This document shows positions 7,126 to 15,561 of a stretch of 64,000 nt of DNA, piece after piece. Position 1 is the first letter of the stretch; each line of letters starts with the position of its first letter. The translations under genes were made by a program, and so were the position numbers. The stretch is taken from assembly GCF_036182465.1 (NCBI RefSeq), contig NZ_CP108081.1, positions 10,478,001-10,542,000 of the forward strand, read 5' to 3'. Origin of the DNA: Streptomyces sp. NBC_00258. Lineage in GTDB: Bacteria > Actinomycetota > Actinomycetes > Streptomycetales > Streptomycetaceae. The notes below the pieces were generated by a model. The model saw only the letters and a program-made list of their open reading frames with translations, was not told the origin of the DNA and did not search any database.

Positions 7126-8151
7126 TCAGGTCGACTGACGTTTCACCAGTTCCGTCGGCAGGATCACCGCCGCCGGATCCTCCCCGCCGATCTGGGCGAG
7201 CAGCACCCGCACCATCTCGGCGCTGATCCGGTCGTACGGCTGCCGGATGGTCGTCAGCTGGGGGCGGGCGGCCAGGGCGGCCGAGGAGTCGTCGAAGCCG
7301 CCCACCGAGACGTCCTCCGGGACACGGCGACCGGCCCGCTCCAGGGAGGTGAGTACGCCCTGAGCCATCAGGTCGGACGCGACGAACACGGCGTCCACGT
7401 CCGGGCACTGGGCCAGGAGCCGTTCCGCGCCCGCCTCGCCGCTGGCCCGGCTGTAGTCACCGGACACGACGAGCCGTTCGTCGAACTCGATGCCCGCCTC
7501 GGCGAGCACCTCCCGGTAGCCCGCGAGCCGCTCCACACCGCCGGGTGTGTCCAGGGGACCGGTCACCACGCCGATACGGTGACGGCCGAGGGACACCAGG
7601 TGGCGCACCATGTCACGGGCGCCGTCCCGGTCGTCCGCGGCAACGTAACTCACCTTGGAGCCGACGCCGATCGGCTTGCCGCACATCACCAGCGGCACCC
7701 CCGCCTCGCGCAGCTGCTCGGCGACCGGGTCCCCGGAGTGGTTGGAGACCAGCAGCACCCCGTCGACATGGCCCGCCGTGATGTACCGCGTGATGCGGCG
7801 CCGCTCGTCCTCGGTGCCCGCGAGCATCAGCAGCAGCGGGATGTCGTGCGCCGCCAGTGCCTGCGTACAACCCCGCAGCAGGACATTGAAGTTGGGGTCC
7901 TCGAAGAACCTCTCCTGCGGCTCCGTGAGCAGGAAGCCGATCGAGTCCGAGCGTCCGGTGATCAGTGAGCGGGCGTGCCGGTTCACGACGTAACCCGTCC
8001 TGCGGATGGCGGCGTTGACCGCCTCCTGGGCCGTGGGACTCACGTAGTGCCCGCCGTTGAGCACGCGCGAGACGGTCCCTCGGGAGACTCCCGCCTCGCG
8101 CGCGACATCGTGAATCGTCGGCGGTTTGCGCCGGCCCCCCGATTGGCTCAT
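7126..8151 (-). CDS. LacI-family repressor of the galactan/galactoside module
   Basis: 341 residues. The N-terminal helix-turn-helix and hinge are clear (TIHDVAREAGVS, then GTVSRVLNGGHYVSPTA), followed by a periplasmic-binding-like sugar sensor (VDGVLLVSNHSG, DAVFVASDLMAQGVL, VGGFDDSSAAL). It is the last gene of the transporter operon, starting a few bases after the permease stop; a GTG six bases earlier would overlap that stop. Likely ligand: a galactoside derived from galactan. A 16-base near-perfect palindrome upstream of the binding-protein gene is the obvious operator. Confidence 0.9.
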   Translation of the reverse strand: MSQSGGRRKPPTIHDVAREAGVSRGTVSRVLNGGHYVSPTAQEAVNAAIRRTGYVVNRHARSLITGRSDSIGFLLTEPQERFFEDPNFNVLLRGCTQALAAHDIPLLLMLAGTEDERRRITRYITAGHVDGVLLVSNHSGDPVAEQLREAGVPLVMCGKPIGVGSKVSYVAADDRDGARDMVRHLVSLGRHRIGVVTGPLDTPGGVERLAGYREVLAEAGIEFDERLVVSGDYSRASGEAGAERLLAQCPDVDAVFVASDLMAQGVLTSLERAGRRVPEDVSVGGFDDSSAALAARPQLTTIRQPYDRISAEMVRVLLAQIGGEDPAAVILPTELVKRQST

Positions 8152-8153
8152 GG

Positions 8154-9059
8154 TCACGACTTTACGGCTCCCGACAGCAGATCGAGGCTCCAGAACCGCT
8201 GGATGACCAGGAACAGCGCGATGAGCGGAACGACCGCGAGCAGCGCGCCGGTGATCACCAGTGTGTAGAGGGCCGGGGTGTTGGAGCCCTGTTCGAGCAG
8301 GGTGAACAGACCGAGGGTGATCGGGAACTTCTCGTCGTCGCTGAGCATGATGTACGGCAGCAGGAAGTTGTTCCACACCGCCACGAACTGGAAGAGGAAC
8401 ACCGTCACCAGTCCGGGCACCATCATCGGCAGCGCGATCCGTGTGAAGATCCTCAGCTCGCTCGCCCCGTCCACCCGCCCCGCCTCGACGACGTCGGCGG
8501 GCACGGCGGCGGCTGCGTAGATCCGCGCGAGATACACGCCGTACGGCGACAGGACGAGCGGCAGCAGGACGGACGCGTACGAGTCCGTGAGGTCCGCCTT
8601 GGCCATGAGCAGATACTGCGGGATCGCGAGGATCACCGGCGGCATCAGCACGCCCGCCATCAGGATGTTGAAGATGGTCTCGCGGCCGCGGAACCGGTAG
8701 ATCGCGAGGGCGTAGCCGCTGAACGCCGAGACGACGGTCGACAGGAGGGCGCCCAGGCCCGCGTAGAGGGCGGAGTTGCCCATCCACTTCCAGTACAGGC
8801 CGTCGCGGTAGGCGTTCAGGTCCGAGACGTTGTCGGCGAAGCCCGTGCCCGGCAGGAACGTGAACGTCGAGAACAGCTCGCTGCCCGACTTGGTCGCCGC
8901 GATCACCACCCACGCCACCGGCAGCAGACAGTAGACCGCGCCGATCAGCAGCGTCACCGTGGGGACGAAGGCGATCCGGCGGCGCAGCGGCGGCCCCTGG
9001 GCGGTGCCGGGCGTCGTGCCCGCGGCGGGGGACGCCTTGCGGACGGCAAGAGAACTCAC
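8154..9059 (-). CDS. Carbohydrate ABC transporter permease, MalG/GanQ type
   Basis: 301 residues with six membrane segments and the CUT1 coupling motif EAGRVDGASELRIFTRIALP. This is the second membrane subunit of the importer, homologous to MalG/GanQ. The GTG start overlaps the MalF-type permease stop as GTGA, so translation is probably coupled. The cytosolic ATPase is not encoded here; CUT1 systems of Streptomyces normally share the MsiK ATPase encoded elsewhere. Confidence 0.9.
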   Translation of the reverse strand: MSSLAVRKASPAAGTTPGTAQGPPLRRRIAFVPTVTLLIGAVYCLLPVAWVVIAATKSGSELFSTFTFLPGTGFADNVSDLNAYRDGLYWKWMGNSALYAGLGALLSTVVSAFSGYALAIYRFRGRETIFNILMAGVLMPPVILAIPQYLLMAKADLTDSYASVLLPLVLSPYGVYLARIYAAAAVPADVVEAGRVDGASELRIFTRIALPMMVPGLVTVFLFQFVAVWNNFLLPYIMLSDDEKFPITLGLFTLLEQGSNTPALYTLVITGALLAVVPLIALFLVIQRFWSLDLLSGAVKS

Positions 9060-9979
9060 TGTGCTGCCTCCTGCTTGTTACGGGAGTTCGCGGCCCGCAG
9101 GAAGCCGAAGGACAGGACCAGCGTGACGATGGCGATGATCACCGCGGTCGCCGCCGCCGAGTAGATGTCACCCTTGCCGAAGGCGTCCTGGTACACCTTC
9201 ATCAGCGGACTCCAGGTCGTGGACACGGAGTTGGTCAGCGGTTTGAGGGTGGTCGGCTCGCTGAACACCTGGAGCGTCGCGATGATCGAGAAGAAGAAGG
9301 TCAGCACCAGCGAGGGCGCCACCATCGGGATCTTGATCCTGATCGCGATCTGCAGCGGGGTGGCACCGTCCAGCTTCGCCGCCTCGTACACCTCTGCAGG
9401 GATGGACTGCAGCGCGGTGTAGATGACGATCATGTTGAAGCCGGTGCCGCCCCACACCGCGATGTTGGACAGCGCGAGGTACAGCGGCCCGCCGTCCAGC
9501 AGGTCCGGCTGCGGCATGCCCAGCCTGTCGAGGACGAAGTAGAAGGGGCTGACGTCCGGCAGGTACAGAAAGCCCCACAGCATCGCCGCGACGACACCCG
9601 GAATGGCGTACGGGAGGAAGATCGCGAGCCGGGTGACCGGCGCGAGGCGGACCCGGTCGGTGTCGAGCATCAGCGCGAAGAGCAGCGCGAGCCCGAGCAT
9701 CACCGGCACCACGATGGCGCCGTAGCCGAGCACACGCAGCGCTCCGTCGAGCAGCTGGGAGTCGGTGAGGGAGTCGGTGTAGTTCTCCAGGCCCGCCCAG
9801 ACCTCCTTGCGGGCGCCCGCGCCCAGGCCGAGGCCCTTGACCTGGACCTTGTGCAGGCTGAGCCACATCGCGTAGCCGATGGGCAGCGCGAAGAAGAGGG
9901 CGAACAGGATCGTCGCGGGGAGGAGGAAGGCGTACGGGGCCCCCTTGACCCCGTACGACCTCCGGCGTGCGCTCGTCAC
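9056..9979 (-). CDS. Carbohydrate ABC transporter permease, MalF/GanP type
   Basis: 307 residues with six or more membrane segments and the CUT1 loop YEAAKLDGATPLQIAIRIKIP. It forms the heterodimeric channel with the downstream MalG-type permease. The GTG start overlaps the binding-protein stop. The N-terminus is short, without the extra MalF periplasmic domain of enterobacteria, as usual in actinobacteria. Confidence 0.9.
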   Translation of the reverse strand: MTSARRRSYGVKGAPYAFLLPATILFALFFALPIGYAMWLSLHKVQVKGLGLGAGARKEVWAGLENYTDSLTDSQLLDGALRVLGYGAIVVPVMLGLALLFALMLDTDRVRLAPVTRLAIFLPYAIPGVVAAMLWGFLYLPDVSPFYFVLDRLGMPQPDLLDGGPLYLALSNIAVWGGTGFNMIVIYTALQSIPAEVYEAAKLDGATPLQIAIRIKIPMVAPSLVLTFFFSIIATLQVFSEPTTLKPLTNSVSTTWSPLMKVYQDAFGKGDIYSAAATAVIIAIVTLVLSFGFLRAANSRNKQEAAQ

Positions 9980-11298
9980 TCCGCGACCTCGAAGCCCTGC
10001 TTCTTGAGGTCGGCGACCGTGTCGCCCTGCATCGTCTTCAGCGCGGCGCCGAAGTCCGACTTGTTCTTGGCGGCGGAGCCGAACGCGTCCTTGAACGTGG
10101 TGTACGCGACGTTGACGTTCGGGCCCCAGGCGGAGGGCGCGGTGTTCTTGGCGATGTCGGCGGCCTGGGTGTAGAAGTCCTTCTGGTTCGAGAAGAAGGC
10201 CGGCGGCTCGGCGAACGCGTCACTGGTCTGCGCGGTCGTGGCGGCCGGGTAGATGCCGCCCTCCTTCGCGAGCGCGGTCAGCGCCTGGGGGTCCGTGTTC
10301 AGCCAGGCGGCGAACTTCGCGGCGGCCGACTTGTGCTTGGAGTCCGTGGTGACTGCCGTGGACGAACCGCCCCAGCTCCCCGTGACGTCGTCGCTCTGCG
10401 ACCACTGCGGCAGCGGAGCCATCGCCCACTTGCCCTTGGTGTCGGGCGCGGCGGTGGTCAGGGTGCCGGGCGCCCAGACAGCGCTGACCCAGGCGATCTG
10501 CTTGCCGGTGTTGAGCGCCTTGTTCCAGGCCGGGGTGTACATCGGCTGGTTGTCGATCGCGCCCTCCTTGACGAGGCCGCCCCAGAAGTCGGCGACCTTC
10601 TGCGTCGCCGCGTCGTCGATGCCGACCTTCCACTTCTGGCCCTCTGTCGTCCACCACTTGGCGCCCGCCTGCTGGGCGAGACCGGCGAAGAGACCGGAGT
10701 CGTTGGCGGAGAAGGTGGTCAGGTCCGTGCCCGGCGACTTCTTCTTCAGCGCGCGGGCGGTCTCGGCGAACTGGTCCCAGGTCTGCGGGACTTCGAGGCC
10801 GTACTTCTTGAACAGGTCCTGGCGGTAGTAGAACATCATCGGCCCGGAGTCCTGCGGGATCGCGTACACCGCGTCCGAGCCCAGCGTGGTCTGCTGCCAG
10901 ACGCCGTCGGCGAACTTGTCCTTCACGCCGTCCACGTCGCCGGCTATGTCGGCGAGCGCGTCATTGCTGACCAGGGTCGGCAGAGCCTGGTACTCGGCCT
11001 GGACCAGGTCCGGGGCCTTCTTGGCCTTGTGCGCGGTGAGGATCTTGGTGACCAGCGTGTCGCCCGACGCCTGCTTCTTGACCGTGACCTTGATCTGGTC
11101 CTTCTTGCCCTGGCCGTTGTTCCACAGGTCGGCGACCTTGTCCATGCCAGGCGTCCAGGACCAGTACGTCAGCGAGACCGGCCCCGAGTCGGCCTCGCTG
11201 TCGTTGTCGTCCGAGGAGCCGCAGGCGGCAAGTGCGGTGGCGCCGAGCGTGACGGCGACCGAGATGGTCACGAGGCGACGCAGCTTCGTGTGTGGCAT
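9976..11298 (-). CDS. Extracellular sugar-binding lipoprotein of CUT1 ABC transporter
   Basis: 440 residues. Signal peptide with lipobox ALAAC (Cys26), then a Ser/Asp/Glu-rich linker and the solute-binding fold (SLTYWSWTPGMDKVADLW, AIPQDSGPMMFYYRQDLFKK, WVSAVWAPGTL). It should sit anchored outside the membrane and capture oligosaccharides. The neighbouring GH53 endo-galactanase and GH42 beta-galactosidase make galacto-oligosaccharides the likely ligand. ATG 11298 follows GGGAGATAGATCC. It is the first gene of a four-gene operon ending with the repressor. Confidence 0.9.
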   Translation of the reverse strand: MPHTKLRRLVTISVAVTLGATALAACGSSDDNDSEADSGPVSLTYWSWTPGMDKVADLWNNGQGKKDQIKVTVKKQASGDTLVTKILTAHKAKKAPDLVQAEYQALPTLVSNDALADIAGDVDGVKDKFADGVWQQTTLGSDAVYAIPQDSGPMMFYYRQDLFKKYGLEVPQTWDQFAETARALKKKSPGTDLTTFSANDSGLFAGLAQQAGAKWWTTEGQKWKVGIDDAATQKVADFWGGLVKEGAIDNQPMYTPAWNKALNTGKQIAWVSAVWAPGTLTTAAPDTKGKWAMAPLPQWSQSDDVTGSWGGSSTAVTTDSKHKSAAAKFAAWLNTDPQALTALAKEGGIYPAATTAQTSDAFAEPPAFFSNQKDFYTQAADIAKNTAPSAWGPNVNVAYTTFKDAFGSAAKNKSDFGAALKTMQGDTVADLKKQGFEVAE

Positions 11299-11476
11299 GG
11301 ATCTATCTCCCTGACCGTGGTCTCCGCCTGCTGCGGAGGCCTGCCCCTTTTTCTTGTGCGGCTCGCCTCCGGGGCGCTTCAGCCGGTGTCGAGAGCACGA
11401 CCGTGCTCAGCCCTTCGGGCCTCCGCGCACTCGCGACCTCGACACCGGCGCGCCCCCCGGCTCACCCGTGCTGCTT

Positions 11477-11492
11477 CTGTGAGCGTTCACAG
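11477..11492. promoter_or_regulatory. LacI-type operator
   Basis: CTGTGAGCGTTCACAG is palindromic at 14 of 16 positions with a central CG step, as LacI-family operators usually have. It overlaps the -10/start region of the minus-strand promoter and lies 21 bases before the plus-strand -35, so it could control both directions. Confidence 0.65.
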
Positions 11493-11519
11493 TAGAGAAA
11501 CATCCAGGACACTTGTCAA
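11491..11519 (-). promoter_or_regulatory. Promoter of the sugar ABC transporter operon
   Basis: On the minus strand TTGACA (11514-11519, perfect -35) is separated by exactly 17 bases from TCTACT (11491-11496, 4 of 6 to TATAAT). Transcription would start near 11484, inside the palindromic operator. Confidence 0.6.
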
Positions 11520-11542
11520 TGGTTGTTGCTGTGCGGTTATGT
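11513..11542 (+). promoter_or_regulatory. Candidate promoter of GH42 beta-galactosidase
   Basis: TTGTCA (11513-11518) and TTATGT (11537-11542) with an 18-base spacer, about 60 bases before the GH42 ATG. Its -35 overlaps the -35 of the divergent transporter promoter on the other strand. The match is moderate. Confidence 0.4.
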
Positions 11543-11607
11543 TGGCCTCGCGCCACTGGAGCTGTGTGTGCACGTTCCCAAATGATCGATCGACCGGGAG
11601 ACATTCC

Positions 11608-13629
11608 ATGCCGGAGACCACCCCCAAGGGCCTCACGAGGCTCGCCTTCGGTGGGGACTACAACCCCGAGCAGTGGCCGGAAACCGTCTGGCCCGAGGAC
11701 GTCCGCCTGATGCGCGAGGCCGGCGTCACGATGGTCAGCGTCGGAATCTTCTCCTGGGCGCTGCTGGAGCCCGAGCCCGGGAAATACGACTTCGGCTGGC
11801 TCGACCGCCTGCTGGACCTGCTGCACGAGAACGGGATACGCGCCGACCTCGGTACACCGACGGTGGCGCCGCCCGCCTGGTTCTACCGCGAGCACCCCGA
11901 AGCCCTGCCCGTGGCCGCCGACGGCACCCGCTACGAGTTCGGCTCGCGCGGCGCCATCTGCCACAGCAACACCCACTACCGCTCGGCCGCCGCGAACATC
12001 ACCACCCGGCTCGCCACCCGTTACGCCGAACACCCCGCGCTCGCGATGTGGCACGTCCACAACGAATACGGCGTCCCCGTCTCGGCCTGCTACTGCGACA
12101 GCTGCGCCGCGCACTTCCGCCGCTGGCTCGGCAAGACGTACGGCACGGTCGACGCGGTCAACGAGGCCTGGGGCACGGCCTTCTGGGGCCAGCGGTACGC
12201 GGACCTCGACCAGATCAACCCGCCCCGGGTGACCCCGACGGTCGGCAACCCGGCCCAGGCGCTCGACTACAAGCGGTTCGCCGACGACACCATGCGCGAG
12301 AACTTCGTCGCCGAGCGGGACATCCTGCACCGCCTCGCGCCCGGCATCCCGGTCACCACCAACTTCATGACCGCCCTCAGCCAGTGCGACTCCGTCGACT
12401 ACTGGGCCTGGGGCCGCGAGGTCGACCTCGTCACCAACGACCACTACCTGATCACCGACGGCCGCCGTACGCATGTGAACCTCGCGATGGCCGCCGACCT
12501 CACCCGCTCCGTCGCGGGCGGCGCCCCCTGGCTGCTGCTCGAACACTCCACGTCGGGGGTCAACTGGCAGACCCGCAACCCGGCCAAGGCCCCCGGCCAG
12601 ATGGCCCGCAACTCCCTCGCCCATGTGGCCCGCGGCTCCGACGGCGCGATGTTCTTCCAGTGGCGGCAGTCACGGCGCGGCGCGGAGAAGTTCCACTCGG
12701 CGATGCTGCCGCACGCGGGCACCGACTCCCGGGTGTGGCGCGAGGTCGTCGAACTCGGCGCGTCCGTCGACTCGTTGAGCGCCGTCCGCGGCACCCGCAC
12801 CCAGGCCGACGCCGCCGTCCTGTGGGACTGGCACTCCTGGTGGGCGCAGAACCTCCAGTGGCGCCCCAGCGAGGACCACGACCCGCGCGAGCGCGCCGAC
12901 GCCTTCTACGAGGCCCTCTACGACCGCCACCTCACCGTCGACTTCGCCCACCCCGAAGCCGACTTGTCGGCCTATCCCCTTGTCGTCGTGCCGGCCCTCT
13001 ACCTGATGACCGAGGCCGCCGGGCAGAACCTGAAGGAGTACGTCGAGAACGGCGGCACCCTCGTCGTCTCGTACTTCTCCGGCATCGTCGACGAGCGCGA
13101 CGCCGTGCACGAGGGCCCCTACCCCGGCCCGCTGCGGGACGTACTCGGCCTTACGGTCGAGGAGTTCTCTCCACTGCTCGCCGGCGACCAGGTCCGCATC
13201 ACCGGACCCGACGGATCCGAACTCGCCGGGGACGTCTGGACCGAGTTCGTCGTGCCGCGCGGTGCCGAGACCGTGTGGACGTACGCCGACGGGCTCACCG
13301 AGGGGCATCCCGCCGTCACCCGGCACCGGCTCGGTGAGGGGTCTGCCTGGTACGTGTCCACGCGGTTGGCGGCCCAGGGGCTCGACGCGCTTGTCGGCTG
13401 GGCCGCCGACGACGCGCGGATCGCGCCTCGTGCCGGTCTGCCTCGGGATGTCGAAGTGGTGCGGCGGGTGGGGGAGTCGGGGACGTTCCTCTTCGCGATC
13501 AACCACTCCGGTGTCGACGCGAAGGTCGCGCTCGATGCGCACGGTACTGAGCTGCTCACCGGCGAACGGGCGGCGGGGCGCCTCGCGGTACCCGCGGGGG
13601 GCGTCCGGGTCGTGCGTCTAGACGGCTGA
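11608..13629 (+). CDS. GH42 beta-galactosidase
   Basis: 673 residues, no signal peptide, so cytosolic. The GH42 barrel starts GGDYNPEQWPETVW. The acid/base is Glu153 in WHVHNEYGVP and the nucleophile Glu312 in LLLEHSTSGVNW. Cys118, Cys161, Cys163 and Cys166 match the metal-binding cluster of many GH42 enzymes. A trimerisation domain and a small C-terminal beta domain follow. The family hydrolyses terminal beta-galactosides, often galactan-derived oligosaccharides. ATG 11608 follows CGGGAG at good spacing; the open frame extends far upstream but that part is noise. It is divergent from the transporter operon. Confidence 0.95.
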   Translation: MPETTPKGLTRLAFGGDYNPEQWPETVWPEDVRLMREAGVTMVSVGIFSWALLEPEPGKYDFGWLDRLLDLLHENGIRADLGTPTVAPPAWFYREHPEALPVAADGTRYEFGSRGAICHSNTHYRSAAANITTRLATRYAEHPALAMWHVHNEYGVPVSACYCDSCAAHFRRWLGKTYGTVDAVNEAWGTAFWGQRYADLDQINPPRVTPTVGNPAQALDYKRFADDTMRENFVAERDILHRLAPGIPVTTNFMTALSQCDSVDYWAWGREVDLVTNDHYLITDGRRTHVNLAMAADLTRSVAGGAPWLLLEHSTSGVNWQTRNPAKAPGQMARNSLAHVARGSDGAMFFQWRQSRRGAEKFHSAMLPHAGTDSRVWREVVELGASVDSLSAVRGTRTQADAAVLWDWHSWWAQNLQWRPSEDHDPRERADAFYEALYDRHLTVDFAHPEADLSAYPLVVVPALYLMTEAAGQNLKEYVENGGTLVVSYFSGIVDERDAVHEGPYPGPLRDVLGLTVEEFSPLLAGDQVRITGPDGSELAGDVWTEFVVPRGAETVWTYADGLTEGHPAVTRHRLGEGSAWYVSTRLAAQGLDALVGWAADDARIAPRAGLPRDVEVVRRVGESGTFLFAINHSGVDAKVALDAHGTELLTGERAAGRLAVPAGGVRVVRLDG

Positions 13630-13705
13630 CCCGCCCCAATGATTTCGCCCCCGCCGCCCCTACCCATTCCCGTCACTGCTCGGGGGCCGGCCCCCGAACC
13701 CCCGC

Positions 13706-13776
13706 TCCTCAAACGCCGGAGAGGCTGAATACTTCGCGTCCCGGGCCGACACTTCAGCCCGTCCGGCGTTTGAGGA
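13706..13776. repeat. Inverted repeat TCCTCAAACGCCGGA / TCCGGCGTTTGAGGA
   Basis: Perfect 15-base arms (13706-13720 and 13762-13776) separated by 41 bases, between GH42 and GH53. This sequence resembles a repeat I recall as frequent in Streptomyces intergenic spaces. It could fold in RNA and help terminate GH42 transcription. Confidence 0.6.
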
Positions 13777-13804
13777 CGAGGCCGTCCAGGCCGACAAGGG
13801 GGGT

Positions 13805-13823
13805 CTGGGGGCGCAGCCCCCAG
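13805..13823. terminator. Strong GC hairpin in the GH42-GH53 intergenic region
   Basis: CTGGGGGC / GCCCCCAG with a GCA loop: an 8-base-pair stem, without a U tract, as is common for Streptomyces terminators. It follows the larger inverted repeat at 13706-13776. Confidence 0.45.
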
Positions 13824-13924
13824 GGACGGGAACGGGAAGGGGCGGCGGGGGCGAAGAACCCCACCCCCCTCAGCCCCCTCCGGGGCACATCCACATCATC
13901 ACGTCGAAGGGACGACGGACGACG

Positions 13925-15493
13925 ATGTTCCATCCCAGACGCACACTCAGGGCCCTGCTGCTCCCGCTGGCCGCAGGCCTGGCACTCACCGCCCTGCCCG
14001 CGCAGAGCGCCCACGCCGCAAGCACCCTCACCAACGCGGGCTTCGAGTCGAACGGCACCGGCACCGCGACCCCGACCGGCTGGTCGACCTACTCAGCGGG
14101 CGGACAGACCGCGGCCTCCTTCACGGAGTCCGGTGGCCACGGCGGCAGCCACCGCCTGTCGCACTACTCGGCTTCCGCCTACAAGGTGGAGACGTACCAG
14201 TACCTCTCGGGCCTCACCAACGGCAACTACAAGCTCACCGCCTGGGTGCGCTCGGGCGGCGGCCAGAACTCCGCCTACCTCGCGCTGAAGAACTGCGGCG
14301 GTTCGGAACAGCGCACCGACATCCCGGTCTCGTCCAGCGGCTGGATACGGATCGTCACCCCCGTCGCCGTGACGAACAACCAGTGCACGATCAGCATCAA
14401 CTCCGATGCGAAGGCGGGCAACTGGATCAACGTCGACGACCTGACGTTCACCTCCGGCACGGCGGGCCTGCCCATCAAGGGCTCCGACGTGTCGTCGCTC
14501 GCCAAGAGCGAGGCCAAGGGCGGCGTCTACAAGTACAGCTCCGGCACGACCGGTGACGCGCTCGCCATCCTCAAGTCCGCCGGGCAGAACTACGCCCGGC
14601 TCAAGGTGTGGGTGAACCCCGCCGACGGCTACAACAACAAGGCACGCGTCCTGGCGACGGCCAAGCGCGTCAAGGCGCAGGGCATGAAGCTCCTCGTCGA
14701 CTTCCACTACTCGGACACCTGGGCCGACCCGGGTGCCCAGTCCAAGCCCGCCGCCTGGGCCGGACACTCCTACAGCCAGCTGAAGACCGACGTCTACAAC
14801 CACACGTACGACGTCCTGAACGCGCTGAAGGCGCAGGGCACCACGGCCGACATGGTGCAGGTGGGCAACGAGATCAACGGCGGCATGCTCTGGAACGAGG
14901 GCTCCACCTCGAACTGGTCGCAGCTCGCCGGGCTGCTCAACTCCGGCTACGACGCGGTCAAGGCGGTCAACTCCGGCACGACCGTGGCGCTGCACCTCGC
15001 CAAGGGCGGCGATCTGGCGGGGACCCGCTGGTGGTTCGACAGCGCGGTGTCCAACGGTGTGAAGTTCGACGTCATCGGGCTGTCCTACTACGGCTACTGG
15101 CACGGCACGCTCGCCGACTTCCAGACGACCCTGGACGACGCGGCGGCCCGCTACGGCAAGCCGGTCTACCTCGCCGAGACGGCCTACCCCTTCCGTCTCG
15201 ACAGCAAGGACTCGCACGAGAACATCATCGACCTCAGCAGCGAGCTGGTGTCCGGCTACCCGGCCTCGACCGCCGGCCAGACCCAGTGGATGAAGGACGT
15301 GGCGAGCATCGTGGAGGCCGTCCCGAACGGCCGCGGCCTCGGCATCTTCTACTGGGAGTCCACCTGGACCGCGGTCACCGGCAACGGCTGGGACCCGACG
15401 GACCCCTCCTCCGGCAACGGCTGGGAGAACCAGGCCCTGTTCGGCTACGACGACAGGGCACTGCCGGCGATGGCGTGGTTCAGCCACCGGTGA
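13925..15493 (+). CDS. Secreted GH53 arabinogalactan endo-beta-1,4-galactanase
   Basis: 522 residues. An N-terminal signal peptide (RR..., hydrophobic core, AHA-A cleavage near residue 31) directs export. Residues about 33-178 form a carbohydrate-binding module like CBM61, and the rest is the GH53 barrel (PIKGSDVSSLAKSEAKGG, LKVWVNPADG). The acid/base is Glu316 in QVGNEINGG and the nucleophile Glu418 in YLAETAYPF. The enzyme releases galacto-oligosaccharides from galactan, which fits the import and GH42 genes next to it. ATG follows AAGGGACGACGG. No clear LacI operator was seen in front of it. Confidence 0.93.
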   Translation: MFHPRRTLRALLLPLAAGLALTALPAQSAHAASTLTNAGFESNGTGTATPTGWSTYSAGGQTAASFTESGGHGGSHRLSHYSASAYKVETYQYLSGLTNGNYKLTAWVRSGGGQNSAYLALKNCGGSEQRTDIPVSSSGWIRIVTPVAVTNNQCTISINSDAKAGNWINVDDLTFTSGTAGLPIKGSDVSSLAKSEAKGGVYKYSSGTTGDALAILKSAGQNYARLKVWVNPADGYNNKARVLATAKRVKAQGMKLLVDFHYSDTWADPGAQSKPAAWAGHSYSQLKTDVYNHTYDVLNALKAQGTTADMVQVGNEINGGMLWNEGSTSNWSQLAGLLNSGYDAVKAVNSGTTVALHLAKGGDLAGTRWWFDSAVSNGVKFDVIGLSYYGYWHGTLADFQTTLDDAAARYGKPVYLAETAYPFRLDSKDSHENIIDLSSELVSGYPASTAGQTQWMKDVASIVEAVPNGRGLGIFYWESTWTAVTGNGWDPTDPSSGNGWENQALFGYDDRALPAMAWFSHR

Positions 15494-15508
15494 CGACCTG
15501 AAGGCATG

Positions 15509-15553
15509 GTGTGGGGGTGACGGAAGCGGGACCCGCTTCCGTCACCCCCACAC
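15509..15553. terminator. Bidirectional terminator between convergent genes
   Basis: A perfect 22-base inverted repeat (arms 15509-15530 and 15532-15553, one central base; core GACGGAAGCGGG). It lies exactly between the stops of the convergent GH53 and acyl-CoA ligase genes. Confidence 0.85.
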
Positions 15554-15561
15554 CCCCTGCC

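Noticed and set aside
9967..11607. Long open frame extending the GH42 gene some 1.6 kb upstream on the plus strand
   Set aside because: It is antisense to the binding-protein and promoter region; the real start is the ATG at 11608 with a good ribosome-binding site and GH42 homology only from there.
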